This document shows, piece after piece, positions 8,567 through 16,662 of a stretch of DNA of 49,379 nt (the first letter of the stretch is position 1; the number at the start of each line of letters is the position of its first letter). The position numbers were made by a program, and so were the translations under genes. The stretch is from Dendronalium phyllosphericum CENA369 (GTDB lineage Bacteria > Cyanobacteriota > Cyanobacteriia > Cyanobacteriales > Nostocaceae). The stretch lies in assembly GCF_016056275.1 (NCBI RefSeq), contig NZ_JAECZA010000315.1, positions 1-49,379 of the forward strand. Reading direction: 5' to 3'. The notes beneath the pieces were generated by a model, which worked only from the letters and a program-made list of their open reading frames with translations, had not been told where the DNA came from and made no database searches.

Positions 8567-8992
8567 CTATTTTTGCAAGTTCCTTAAGGGTGGAATCCTG
8601 GCTAGGATACCCTTTTTTAGCGGTTCGGGTCGCTCTGACCAAGGCAGTAAACCATCAGAATTGGCGTAGTATTTACTAGCACATTCCAGTACAGCAGATG
8701 CACTGCCGTCAGGAGTTAGATCGCCAAACAGATATGTTAACTTGCCTTGAGCAGCAAAGGCGATGACACAAGAACGGTTACAAGCACTCATGCATTCCAC
8801 TTCTTGGATAGGAAATTCATCTTGTAAATTCCAATTTTGTGCAAGCTGTTCGAGCTGCTGTAGAAGTTTTTGACCTCCACTCTCACCTTGACGTTTTCCG
8901 TCTTGCCAAACACTGGCACAGGTTGTACATACAAACAAGATGTGCTCGATACCAGAGCGATTAGTAGTAGAAATATTTGTAGTGGCAGTCAT
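8567..8992 (-). CDS. DUF1636 metal-binding protein, B12-regulated
   Basis: The 141-residue protein reads HILFVCTTCASVWQDGKRQGE near its start and EVECMSACNRSCVIAFAAQGK in the middle. The cysteines (VCTTC and CMSACNRSC) resemble the thioredoxin-like 2Fe-2S ferredoxin arrangement of the DUF1636 family, often found beside cobalamin genes. I use ATG 8992 (MTATTNIST), with GAGG 7 nt upstream; the longer frame to 9040 would run into the riboswitch. Its start codon lies in a hairpin (see finding), suggesting translational control by B12. A role in metal handling or electron transfer for corrin synthesis is inferred from context. Confidence 0.8.
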   Translation of the reverse strand: MTATTNISTTNRSGIEHILFVCTTCASVWQDGKRQGESGGQKLLQQLEQLAQNWNLQDEFPIQEVECMSACNRSCVIAFAAQGKLTYLFGDLTPDGSASAVLECASKYYANSDGLLPWSERPEPLKKGILARIPPLRNLQK

Positions 8993-9014
8993 CTGTACCT
9001 CGCAGATGTGTAGA
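8985..9014 (-). promoter_or_regulatory. Start-codon sequestering hairpin (riboswitch expression platform)
   Basis: On the minus strand CATCTG pairs with CAGATG around CGAGGTA. The loop holds the ribosome-binding GAGG and the 3' arm contains the DUF1636 start codon. This fits translational OFF control. Pairing was read by eye. Confidence 0.6.
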
Positions 9015-9024
9015 ACTGATAAGT

Positions 9025-9285
9025 ATACTTCGGCGGGCATCCTGACTCACCCAATTTGAGATTTTAGAGCCATTGCGTTGCGATGATTTATCGGTTGTAG
9101 CAAGTGGCGCGATCGTTTGGTTCGTTTATCTCAAATCACAAACTGGTTCACAGTTGCGGGACAGTGCCGGATTTACACCGAACTTTCCCCGTTATTTCTG
9201 GTAGCTGACCCCCACCAGAACCGAATTGCCCATCCATCATACCATCAGTATCCACAATAGAAACAACCGACAGTACGTGCTTGCA
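9025..9285 (-). promoter_or_regulatory. Cobalamin (AdoCbl-type) riboswitch
   Basis: The minus strand carries the conserved core CCGGCACTGTCCCGCAAC followed by TGTGA (9148-9170), preceded by a GGGGAAAG-TTCGGTGTAAAT stretch and a TTCTGGT/ACCAGAA hairpin. The B12 box, GAGTCAGGATGCCCGCC, is at 9032-9048. These are hallmark elements of the cobalamin riboswitch, and their spacing and order are correct. The outer ends are approximate. It lies directly upstream of the DUF1636-cobK pair and should repress it when adenosylcobalamin is abundant. Confidence 0.92.
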
Positions 9286-9949
9286 ACTTGCTATACGCGC
9301 TGCTAGTGAAGTCGCAAAACAGCCCGTGCATTCCAACAACACTCACATCCAGAAAGATCCGAGCGGATTCAAACATGTCTGCGCTGGTTTCGGGTGCATG
9401 AAGGTAGAAAGTAATATCAAATCAGTTGATACTTCGCAATAACAATCACATCAAAAACTCAAACAAAGGAGATGTAACGAGAAAACTTCACCATACTTTA
9501 GCAGATGCGATCGCATAAATTTCCTAGTTTGCAATACTCTGTCTTAGGGTAAAATCTGTCTGAGATTAATCTTGAGAATTTTTCTACTTAAACTGTAAGT
9601 AGAAGTTAATCTGTATTGTGGAGGTATTGATGAAAAAAACCAAAGTTAACCTCAATCATATTCAATAAATACCATTAATTAAACTATAAATCGGAGTTTG
9701 CCAGCTTCAGGTAGCAGCTGCAATTTCTCATAAATCCAAAGTCGTGAGAGATTATTGATGTAATTGATTATAAATTTGATAAAGTTGTTATTGCAAACTA
9801 CTTTCATATAGCAGATTGTTTGCCAGGAACGATACTTGACTGCTGAGTATGCACTTGAGTGGGCCTAGCATTCTCAACAGCTTATCTTTGCATAATTTAT
9901 ATTCTTTGGCATTAGTTAAAGAAAATTGATACTAGTAATTAAGGTGTAA
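9286..9949. other. Intergenic region upstream of the ligase-like gene
   Basis: Between the riboswitch and the ligase-like gene I see only one well-started mini-ORF (9630-9668). The rest is AT-rich with no recognised gene, and must hold promoters for both directions. Confidence 0.5.
9630..9668 (+). CDS. Possible 12-residue peptide with strong ribosome binding site
   Basis: GGAGG at 9620-9624 is followed after 5 nt by ATG and the frame MKKTKVNLNHIQ, then TAA. The ribosome binding site is better than that of most genes here, so translation is plausible. Its length fits a leader peptide or the start of a decayed precursor gene. No family was recognised. It lies 281 bp before the ligase-like gene in the same direction. 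Confidence 0.3.
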   Translation: MKKTKVNLNHIQ

Positions 9950-11065
9950 ATGAAATTCTTTTTTGGCATTGAGCATGAAGTAGCTTTTCTTAACAAGGAA
10001 GGAAAATTTGCCGATTTTACTCACACAAAATTTGCAGATTTTGAGCAAATTATTGAAAAGCTACCTACATACCCCAATGATTATCTACAATTACGAGTTG
10101 GCGATGCTGGAATCAAGAAGAAAAGATGGTACATTGAGGGATTTGAACGATTTGCGGATTCCGACAAAGTAATTGACTGTTTACCTAAAGGCATTGAAAT
10201 TAGAACGACTATACACTCTAATATTCAAACTGCTATTACAGAGTTGTCAAACAGTTTTCACTTACTGCATGAAGTTGCCACGAATTTTGGTTTTATACCA
10301 GTGTTGCATAGCTTTAATCCCTACAATAAAGTTTTTGAACCTCAACCCCCGTTAAATGATTATGAAATTAAACAGCTACAAGCTTACCCTGATGAGCAAA
10401 CTGCTAATATTTATATGGTGACATATGGGCCAGATTTGAATATTTCAGTCTCAAACTTATCTATTGAAAGTTTAATTGATATTGGTAAAAAGTTAACTTA
10501 TTACAGTCCTTATATTGTTCCCTTTACTTATAGTTCTCCTTTTTATGACGGAGGTTTATGGGATGGTTTGTCAGTACGAACGTTTGTGAGAACAGGCAAA
10601 AGATCGGCAGCTTTAGTTTTTGTTGAGAAACAGGAACAATTGCTTAAGAGCGTACCTTCTTTGACAAAACTTGCTCGCATTCCGGCTGAAGTGGGTCGTA
10701 TAGAATTTAAGGCTTGCGATAGTTGTGATGATTTTTCGATTTATGCAGCATTGCTGGCATTATTAAAAGGTTTAATTTTAGATAAAACCTTACTTGGGAG
10801 AGCAACTACACCCGATGCAACTTTGCATCAATTATCAGCAAAAGAAGGTTTTGGTAACGAAGATATTATGATAAATTCTACTAAAGTTTTGCAAGCATCT
10901 GAGGTTGCTCTTGGCGATGACCCAGATGTTGAGTTGTTAACACCATTGAAGATATTATTAACTAAGCGAAAAATAAAATCTCACGAGCTAATAGAAATCT
11001 TTCAGCGAGTAGGTTCTATAGAAGAGGCACTAAGACAGACTTACTATTTGAAAAATCAAGGATAA
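9950..11065 (+). CDS. Glutamate-cysteine-ligase-like enzyme
   Basis: The 371-residue protein opens with FFFGIEHEVAFLNKEGKFADF, resembling the first strand of the glutamate-cysteine ligase fold with its metal/substrate glutamates. It later has GIEIRTTIHSNIQ and, near residue 250, EVGRIEFKACDSCDDF, resembling the late Glu/Arg-bearing strand of GCS2 enzymes. Such enzymes join the carboxylate of glutamate, or a peptide C-terminus, to an amine with ATP. It differs from the usual cyanobacterial GshA start, so its substrate is open. Start ATG 9950 lacks a strong ribosome binding site. No second pathway enzyme is adjacent. Confidence 0.6.
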   Translation: MKFFFGIEHEVAFLNKEGKFADFTHTKFADFEQIIEKLPTYPNDYLQLRVGDAGIKKKRWYIEGFERFADSDKVIDCLPKGIEIRTTIHSNIQTAITELSNSFHLLHEVATNFGFIPVLHSFNPYNKVFEPQPPLNDYEIKQLQAYPDEQTANIYMVTYGPDLNISVSNLSIESLIDIGKKLTYYSPYIVPFTYSSPFYDGGLWDGLSVRTFVRTGKRSAALVFVEKQEQLLKSVPSLTKLARIPAEVGRIEFKACDSCDDFSIYAALLALLKGLILDKTLLGRATTPDATLHQLSAKEGFGNEDIMINSTKVLQASEVALGDDPDVELLTPLKILLTKRKIKSHELIEIFQRVGSIEEALRQTYYLKNQG

Positions 11066-11239
11066 ATGGGAAACTGGATTAAGGACTCGACAGTTATTGG
11101 CAGATTTTCGAGTAAGTGTATTAACTTTAGGGTAAGAGCGATCGCAGATAAATTATCGCACTTCATCAAGCTAGCGATCGATTTAAAGTCATAAAAGAGA
11201 TTAACGCTACAATCTATCACAAAAGCAAAAAGTGCCTTT

Positions 11240-11860
11240 ATGACAGCTGATTTGACATCTACAACTACACCTGATTTTATAAGCGTGCTATCACAAGCGG
11301 CGGCTGCATTTCGAGGACAAAAGGTTAAACGTCCGACTACTGAGGAAATGGTAAATGCCTTGCTACAGGCAGAAAAAGCCACTAAGCAGCAACGGTTAAC
11401 TTACAGCTTTGATGCTCTTTTGGGCAAATGGCGACTTTGTTTTGCTACAGGCACTAAAAAAGCTAGAGAACGAGGAGGAATTGTCTTAGGCAAAGGTTTG
11501 TATGTGCCCAAATTTGTAGCAATTTACATTTCTTTTAGCGCTGCTTTAGAACAAGGTTTAGGCAGAGGTGAAGTTAGTAATCAAGTTCAATTAGGCACGG
11601 TGTCGTTGAAACTGATGGGGCCAACACAATATTTAGGTAAAAAAAATCTATTGGCATTTGATTTTAACCAGATGCTAATCGGTATTTTTGATCGCCTTGT
11701 CTACAATAGACCGATTCGCTCTGGTAAAGTGCAGTCTGAGGATTTTTACAACCAACCCATAGCAAAACTACCCTTCTTTGCCTTCTTTATAGTCACAGAA
11801 AATTTCATTGCAGCTCGCGGGCGTGGGGGAGGGTTAGCACTGTGGATTCGAGAAAGTTAA
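11240..11860 (+). CDS. Plastid-lipid-associated (PAP/fibrillin)-like protein
   Basis: The 206-residue protein carries LLGKWRLCFATGTKKAR near residue 61 and ends GRGGGLALWIRES, similar to the start and end of the lipocalin-like PAP/fibrillin domain (LxGxWxLxY...). Cyanobacterial and plastid members associate with thylakoid lipids and carotenoid or plastoquinone bodies under light stress. The internal repeats of Gly and aromatic strands fit a beta-barrel. There is no signal peptide, so it is cytoplasmic or membrane-peripheral. It converges with the SH3b gene, with only 16 bp between stops. The family call is by motif only. Confidence 0.6.
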   Translation: MTADLTSTTTPDFISVLSQAAAAFRGQKVKRPTTEEMVNALLQAEKATKQQRLTYSFDALLGKWRLCFATGTKKARERGGIVLGKGLYVPKFVAIYISFSAALEQGLGRGEVSNQVQLGTVSLKLMGPTQYLGKKNLLAFDFNQMLIGIFDRLVYNRPIRSGKVQSEDFYNQPIAKLPFFAFFIVTENFIAARGRGGGLALWIRES

Positions 11861-11876
11861 AATAGACACTTGAATT

Positions 11877-12416
11877 TTAAGAACAAGTTGTCAAGGCAGC
11901 AGCGCACCGATCTTCTTTTTTCAACCAACCCTTAACGCCTTGATATTCTACCCGCGCCCAATCACCCCGACAACCTAATAATTTAACACTCACATTAGAG
12001 GGAATTTTGCCTATTTTTCGGCTTTTTTGACTGGCACTGGCATAAAGATCCACGCCATTAGTACCATAACCCCGCGTTGAAATACCTAACTTTGGCCCAA
12101 ACACCCATCCAGTTCCAGGAAAACCATCGCTAGCATCTGTAATCTGCACCCAATCTCCAGCAGTAGCGATCATCTTTACTGTTTCGTTGATGGGTATTTG
12201 TCCGAGGATTTTGTGATTGATACTTGCGCCACTCCGCACATTTAAACCCTGTGGATTTTTATCGATGACGTAGGCGAAAACATCGCAATTTTGTGGCTTG
12301 ATAGATTTTGCTAATGCTATTTGATTAGCTATATCGCTATTAGTAATTACGCTAATACAGCCAAGTGCTACTCCTATTACTAGATTTAAAGCAGGATTTT
12401 TCGGATTTTTGTTCAT
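11877..12416 (-). CDS. Secreted protein with two SH3b domains
   Basis: The 179-residue protein has an N-terminal hydrophobic export segment (about 10-28), then two bacterial SH3 repeats: about 45-105 (GLNVRSGASINHKILGQIP) and about 115-170 (VDLYASASQKSRKIGKIPS, ending GVKGWLKKEDRC). SH3b domains usually bind peptidoglycan peptides, so it probably sits at the cell wall. No catalytic domain follows. I start at ATG 12416, with GGAAAA just upstream, instead of the TTG four codons before. Confidence 0.8.
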   Translation of the reverse strand: MNKNPKNPALNLVIGVALGCISVITNSDIANQIALAKSIKPQNCDVFAYVIDKNPQGLNVRSGASINHKILGQIPINETVKMIATAGDWVQITDASDGFPGTGWVFGPKLGISTRGYGTNGVDLYASASQKSRKIGKIPSNVSVKLLGCRGDWARVEYQGVKGWLKKEDRCAAALTTCS

Positions 12417-12432
12417 TATTTTTTCCAAGTTT

Positions 12433-12458
12433 TGACACCAGCCCTAACGCTGGTGTCA
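12433..12458 (-). terminator. Hairpin between ubiD and the SH3b gene
   Basis: TGACACCAGC and GCTGGTGTCA form a perfect 10-bp stem with a 6-nt loop, 4 bp past the ubiD stop. There is no strong T-run on the minus strand, so it may end or stabilise the ubiD transcript rather than be a classical terminator. Confidence 0.6.
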
Positions 12459-12462
12459 TATT

Positions 12463-13971
12463 TTACTTCATATCGTAGCCAAACAAATTTGGATCGACTT
12501 CTCCTAACTGCAAATCAGCTAAATCATATTCTGCCCATCGTCTGTCTACCATTGCCGCTACATCTGGATCTGACTCCAAAGTAGCACCCCACTCATGGTC
12601 AATTTCCGGGGGAATCTTCGTAGTGGCATCAATTCCCATACGTCCACCTAAACCAATTTTTTCGCTGGCAAAATCTAAGGTATCAAAGGGTGTATTTGGC
12701 AAAATAAATACATCTCGTGTGGGGTCAACTTTGGAACTAATCGCCCAAACTACTTGACGCGGATCGCGAATATTTATTTCTTTATCCACAACAATGACAA
12801 ACTTGGTATAAGTAAATTGTGGCAAAGCACTCCAAAATGCTAAAGCTGCCCTTCGCGCTTGTCCTGGATATGCTTTATCAATAGAAATAATCGCCGCTTT
12901 ATAACTCAAAGCTTCCATTGGCAGGAAGAAATCGACAATTTCTGAGACTTGTTGCCGCAGAATCGGGGTGTAAATGCGATTAAGCGCGATCGCCATCATC
13001 GCTTCTTCTTTGGGCGGACGACCGCTAAATGTTGTTAAGTAAATCGGATCTTTGCGGTGTGTCATACATTGGAAGCGAATCAAAGGCGAATCTTCCACGC
13101 CACCGTAATAACCCATGTGGTCGCCAAAAGGCCCATCAGGCAAGACTTCCCCTGGTGTAATCGTTCCTTCCAAGACAAATTCTGAATCGGCGGGAACTTG
13201 CAAATCTACTGTTTTACACTTTGCCAACTGCACGCCAGAACCGCCGTAAAGTCCAGCAAACAGCCATTCTGATAAATCTACCGGAATGGGTGTAGCAGCT
13301 GCCATGATAATTAGAGGATCTACACCAAGGGCGATCGCAATTTCTAATTTCTGTCCGCGTTCGGCGGCTTTCCGCAAGTGCCTCGCCCCACCGCGCACGG
13401 ATAACCAGTGAACGGTCATTGTCTTCTGTGATTGCAGTTGCAAGCGATACACACCCACGTTTGGCGTACCTGTCTCGCAATCTTTGGTAATTACTAACCC
13501 CAGCGTGATAATCTTACCAGCATCACCAGGATAAGGACGTATTAAAGGTAGCTTGTGCAAATCTAATTCATCGCCTGGAATTACCACTTGCTGACAACTG
13601 GGAAAAAAGTCACGTCCTGGCTTGGCTTTTACCACATCAAACAGGACTTTGCCAAAATCTATTGCTTGGGAAATTTTCTTTGGCGGTTTTGGTTGTTGCA
13701 GCATACTCAGCTTTTTCCCCAGAGTTTCCAATTCCTCTGGATGCTGCATATTCATTGCCCAACATATCCTTTCCACCGTTCCCATCAAATTCACCGCCAC
13801 CGGGAATGATGCACCTTTAACATTTTCAAATAATAGCCCCGGCCCACCTTGTTGTAGCATCCGGTTGGAAATCTCAGCAATTTCTAAATCAGGGTCAACT
13901 AAAGCTGAAATCCGCTTTAATTGTCCTCTTTGTTCCAGAATTTTGATGAATCCTCGCAAATCTCTCGCCAT
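12463..13971 (-). CDS. ubiD: UbiD-family decarboxylase
   Basis: The 502-residue protein spans the whole UbiD fold: MARDLRGFIKILEQRGQLKRI at the start, GPGLLFENVKG at about 43-53, then the prenyl-FMN/metal domain with EVLPDGPFGDHMGYYGG near 270 and the conserved AIALNRIYTPILRQQ. It is predicted to remove the carboxylate from prenylated 4-hydroxybenzoate with prenyl-FMN supplied by UbiX. In cyanobacteria this step belongs to plastoquinone synthesis. Length and motifs are normal. Start ATG 13971 is well supported by the family start. Confidence 0.93.
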   Translation of the reverse strand: MARDLRGFIKILEQRGQLKRISALVDPDLEIAEISNRMLQQGGPGLLFENVKGASFPVAVNLMGTVERICWAMNMQHPEELETLGKKLSMLQQPKPPKKISQAIDFGKVLFDVVKAKPGRDFFPSCQQVVIPGDELDLHKLPLIRPYPGDAGKIITLGLVITKDCETGTPNVGVYRLQLQSQKTMTVHWLSVRGGARHLRKAAERGQKLEIAIALGVDPLIIMAAATPIPVDLSEWLFAGLYGGSGVQLAKCKTVDLQVPADSEFVLEGTITPGEVLPDGPFGDHMGYYGGVEDSPLIRFQCMTHRKDPIYLTTFSGRPPKEEAMMAIALNRIYTPILRQQVSEIVDFFLPMEALSYKAAIISIDKAYPGQARRAALAFWSALPQFTYTKFVIVVDKEINIRDPRQVVWAISSKVDPTRDVFILPNTPFDTLDFASEKIGLGGRMGIDATTKIPPEIDHEWGATLESDPDVAAMVDRRWAEYDLADLQLGEVDPNLFGYDMK

Positions 13972-14495
13972 TGTTCTAATAAAGCTGATATTTAAGAAGT
14001 GTGAAGCGCTTTCTTATATTATTAGTCATTTGTTAGCCGTGAAGAACGATCTCCCTCATATTTTGGTATCGGTCAGGCGTTAATTACCTCTGTAACTGAG
14101 ATAACTTTGACGAGTTTTTCAGTTTTGCGATCGCAACAATAGTAAATGTTATAGCAGTTACATTGTATTAGGGAGAATTCAAAGTTTCAGATACCCGAAT
14201 TTTTAATCTTAATTTAGGAATCTTATCTACATCGTAATTAAAAAATAAAATCAGCTTAATGCTTGGCTATTAAACTGAGCTTACTTTAAAAAGTCTAGTA
14301 AATTTTATTATTTAGCTTGGTTTTGAATAACTTTAAAATATTTAATAATTAATATTGCAACCTAATTATAACTTAGATTTAAATAAATTTTAACTAGGAG
14401 TTTACCTATTTTTAAATTGATTTAATTAATAAATAATATAGCTTATCTATAAGCTGCGATCGCAGCAAAAGCAATTCCTTAAACTACGGAGTAAT
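13972..14495. other. AT-rich divergent region upstream of pstS
   Basis: Contains the promoters of ubiD and of the pst cluster. The 11-bp-period repeat at 14367-14418 is the one clear motif; otherwise it is AT-rich with no gene. Confidence 0.6.
14367..14418 (+). promoter_or_regulatory. Putative Pho box ahead of pstS
   Basis: Five 8-bp units recur with 3-bp spacers: TATAACTT, TTTAAATA, TTTAACTA, GTTTACCT, TTTAAATT. The 11-bp period and the TTAAC/TTACC core match the cyanobacterial SphR/PhoB box (CTTAACCT-type units). It ends 77 bp before the pstS start. The outer two units are weak and AT-rich. Confidence 0.6.
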
Positions 14496-15536
14496 ATGAG
14501 TTTTTCAACTACTGCTTTACGTGGAGTATTTACTACTTCATTGATAACATCTGCTGTTTTTATTAGTCCTATTTTAGGAGCGATCGCCCAAGCAGAAACT
14601 CTCAATGGAGCGGGAGCAACTTTCCCGGCTCCTCTCTATGAAAGATATGCCCGTGAAGTTAAAAAGAAGCATCCAGATTTAACAATTAACTATCAAGGAA
14701 TTGGTAGTGGCGGCGGTATTCGTCAAGTGATTGCCGGAACTGTTGATTTTGGTGGCAGTGATGCTGCAATGAAAGATGATGAAATTAACAAAGTTAAGAA
14801 TGGCGTAATTTTAGTGCCTACAGCAGGTGGCGCAGTTTCTGTTGTTTATAATCTTCCAGGTGTTAACAATCTGAAATTATCTCGATCTACATTACCAGCG
14901 ATTTTTTCAGGTCAAATCACTAAATGGAACGACGCAAAAATTAAAGCTGATAATCCTGGTGTAAATCTACCAAATCAACCAATTAAATTTGTTGTTCGTG
15001 CTGATGGTAGCGGTACAACTTTCATTTTTACTAATCACTTAAGTGCTATCAGTTCTTACTTTAAAGGGAGAATTGGAGCTAACACTGCTCCAACATGGAC
15101 TTTACCAAACGTCCTTAAAGGCAAAGGCAACCCTGGTGTAGCTGCCTTAGTAGCCCGTACCCCTGGAGCTGTTGGCTATGTAGAATATGCTTACGCTGTT
15201 AAAAACAATTTAAAATCAGCACAAGTACAAAACAAAGCAGGAGAATTTGTATCTCCTTCTTTACAATCGGCAAATTCTGCTTTATCAACTGTAAGTTTTC
15301 CCAATAACTATCGCGTTTTTGTAGGAGATCCAGGACAAGGTTATCCTATTGTTGGACTTACCTGGATGCTGATTTACAAACAGTATGGTAATGCTTCTAA
15401 AGCAAATGCTGTTAAAAAATGGATTAACTGGGTATTGCAAGACGGTCAACAATATAACGACGATCTCAACTACACTAAAATCCCTTCTGATGTTGTTAGT
15501 CGCGTGCTTCAAACAGTGAATAGCACTGTTAAATAA
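14496..15536 (+). CDS. pstS: Phosphate-binding protein PstS
   Basis: The 346-residue protein begins with an export signal (about 1-32, ending AIAQAE) and the mature start LNGAGATFPAPLYERY, typical of PstS. Later phosphate-contact stretches include GIGSGGGIRQVIAGTVDFGGSD and VVRADGSGTTFIFTNHL. It captures phosphate in the periplasm for the PstCAB importer. It heads the cluster and a hairpin after its stop may isolate or stabilise its mRNA. Low-phosphate induction is inferred from the putative Pho box. Confidence 0.95.
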   Translation: MSFSTTALRGVFTTSLITSAVFISPILGAIAQAETLNGAGATFPAPLYERYAREVKKKHPDLTINYQGIGSGGGIRQVIAGTVDFGGSDAAMKDDEINKVKNGVILVPTAGGAVSVVYNLPGVNNLKLSRSTLPAIFSGQITKWNDAKIKADNPGVNLPNQPIKFVVRADGSGTTFIFTNHLSAISSYFKGRIGANTAPTWTLPNVLKGKGNPGVAALVARTPGAVGYVEYAYAVKNNLKSAQVQNKAGEFVSPSLQSANSALSTVSFPNNYRVFVGDPGQGYPIVGLTWMLIYKQYGNASKANAVKKWINWVLQDGQQYNDDLNYTKIPSDVVSRVLQTVNSTVK

Positions 15537-15565
15537 ACCCAAATTTGCAATCTTATTTCTTTAAG

Positions 15566-15590
15566 TAAGGTGGGTCAATAGCCCACCTTA
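15566..15590 (+). terminator. Hairpin between pstS and pstC
   Basis: TAAGGTGGG and CCCACCTTA form a perfect 9-bp stem with loop TCAATAG. It is 30 bp past pstS and lacks a clear T-run, so partial termination or RNA stabilisation is as likely as full termination. Confidence 0.65.
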
Positions 15591-15624
15591 ATACTATGCA
15601 AAGAGTTTAGCATTTTAATTTTTC

Positions 15625-16617
15625 ATGGCAAATTCATCTCAATCAGACGACAAAAATTCATCAACATTCAGCGATGAAAATATTCAATTGACAGCTACCG
15701 ATGGCACGAGTTTTTGGCTCGATAAAGGATTCACATGGCTTGTGTATGTTTTTGCAGTAACTACTGTTGCTGTGTTATTTACGATGAGTTGGGTAATTTT
15801 TAGTGAAGCTCAACCAGCTATTGGTAAATTTGGAATTGGGTTTTTATGGAGTCAAGATTGGGATACAGGAAACCAAATTTTTGGCGCACTACCTTATATT
15901 TATGGAACTTTAGTTAGTAGTGCGATCGCAATTTTATGTGCTATCCCAGTAGGCATAGCCATTGCTTTAGTAACTAGCGAAAATTTCTTACCAAAAACTG
16001 TACAAAGTACTCTAGCATTTATTGTTGAATTAATTGCAGCAATTCCTAGCGTCATTATTGGATTGTGGAGTATTTTTATTTTTATTCCAGTTTTAGAACC
16101 CCTACAAAAGTGGTTAGCTATTCATTTTAAATGGATACCACTATTTAATTCAGAAGACCCTGTGGGAACAAATATGTTAACTGCGGGAATTATTCTAGCC
16201 ATTATGATTTTGCCGACAATGGCAGCAATTAGCCGCGATGTCTTAATGGCGATACCTCAAGAATTACGTAGCGCGTCAATGGCTTTAGGTAGCACTCGTT
16301 GGGAAACAATTTTTCGGATATTACTACCAGCTGGATTTTCAGGAATTGTAAGTGCTGCAATGCTTGCCTTAGGACGCGCTTTAGGCGAAACAATGGCTGT
16401 AACTATGGTAATTGGTAACTCTGCTCAAATTAGTGCTTCCTTACTCGATCCAGCTTATACAATTCCCTCTGTATTAGCCAATGAATTTGCTGAAGCCGAA
16501 CCAGGTTTGCACATTGGCGCTTTAAGCTATTTGGGCTTAATTTTATTTGGTTTGACTTTAGCCGTAAATATTGGTGCTGTCTTATTAGTGCAGTGGGTTC
16601 GTAGGAAAAATAGATAA
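15625..16617 (+). CDS. pstC: Phosphate ABC transporter permease PstC
   Basis: The 330-residue membrane protein has six predicted helices, beginning about residue 37 (WLVYVFAVTTVAVLFTMSW), and an extended hydrophilic N-terminus (1-33). The cytoplasmic loop that docks on PstB is the stretch SRDVLMAIPQELRSASMALG near 207-226, followed by TRWETIFRILLPAGFSGI. The GRALGETMAV motif is family-typical. It forms the membrane channel with PstA. It sits 88 bp after pstS and 45 bp before pstA. Confidence 0.95.
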   Translation: MANSSQSDDKNSSTFSDENIQLTATDGTSFWLDKGFTWLVYVFAVTTVAVLFTMSWVIFSEAQPAIGKFGIGFLWSQDWDTGNQIFGALPYIYGTLVSSAIAILCAIPVGIAIALVTSENFLPKTVQSTLAFIVELIAAIPSVIIGLWSIFIFIPVLEPLQKWLAIHFKWIPLFNSEDPVGTNMLTAGIILAIMILPTMAAISRDVLMAIPQELRSASMALGSTRWETIFRILLPAGFSGIVSAAMLALGRALGETMAVTMVIGNSAQISASLLDPAYTIPSVLANEFAEAEPGLHIGALSYLGLILFGLTLAVNIGAVLLVQWVRRKNR

Positions 16618-16662
16618 TAACTAAACAAATAAGTGTATCTAAATTACGAATTACGAATTATT

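Noticed and set aside
9148-9342. 64-residue ORF inside the riboswitch
   Set aside because: It reads through the cobalamin riboswitch core; the RNA explains the conservation.
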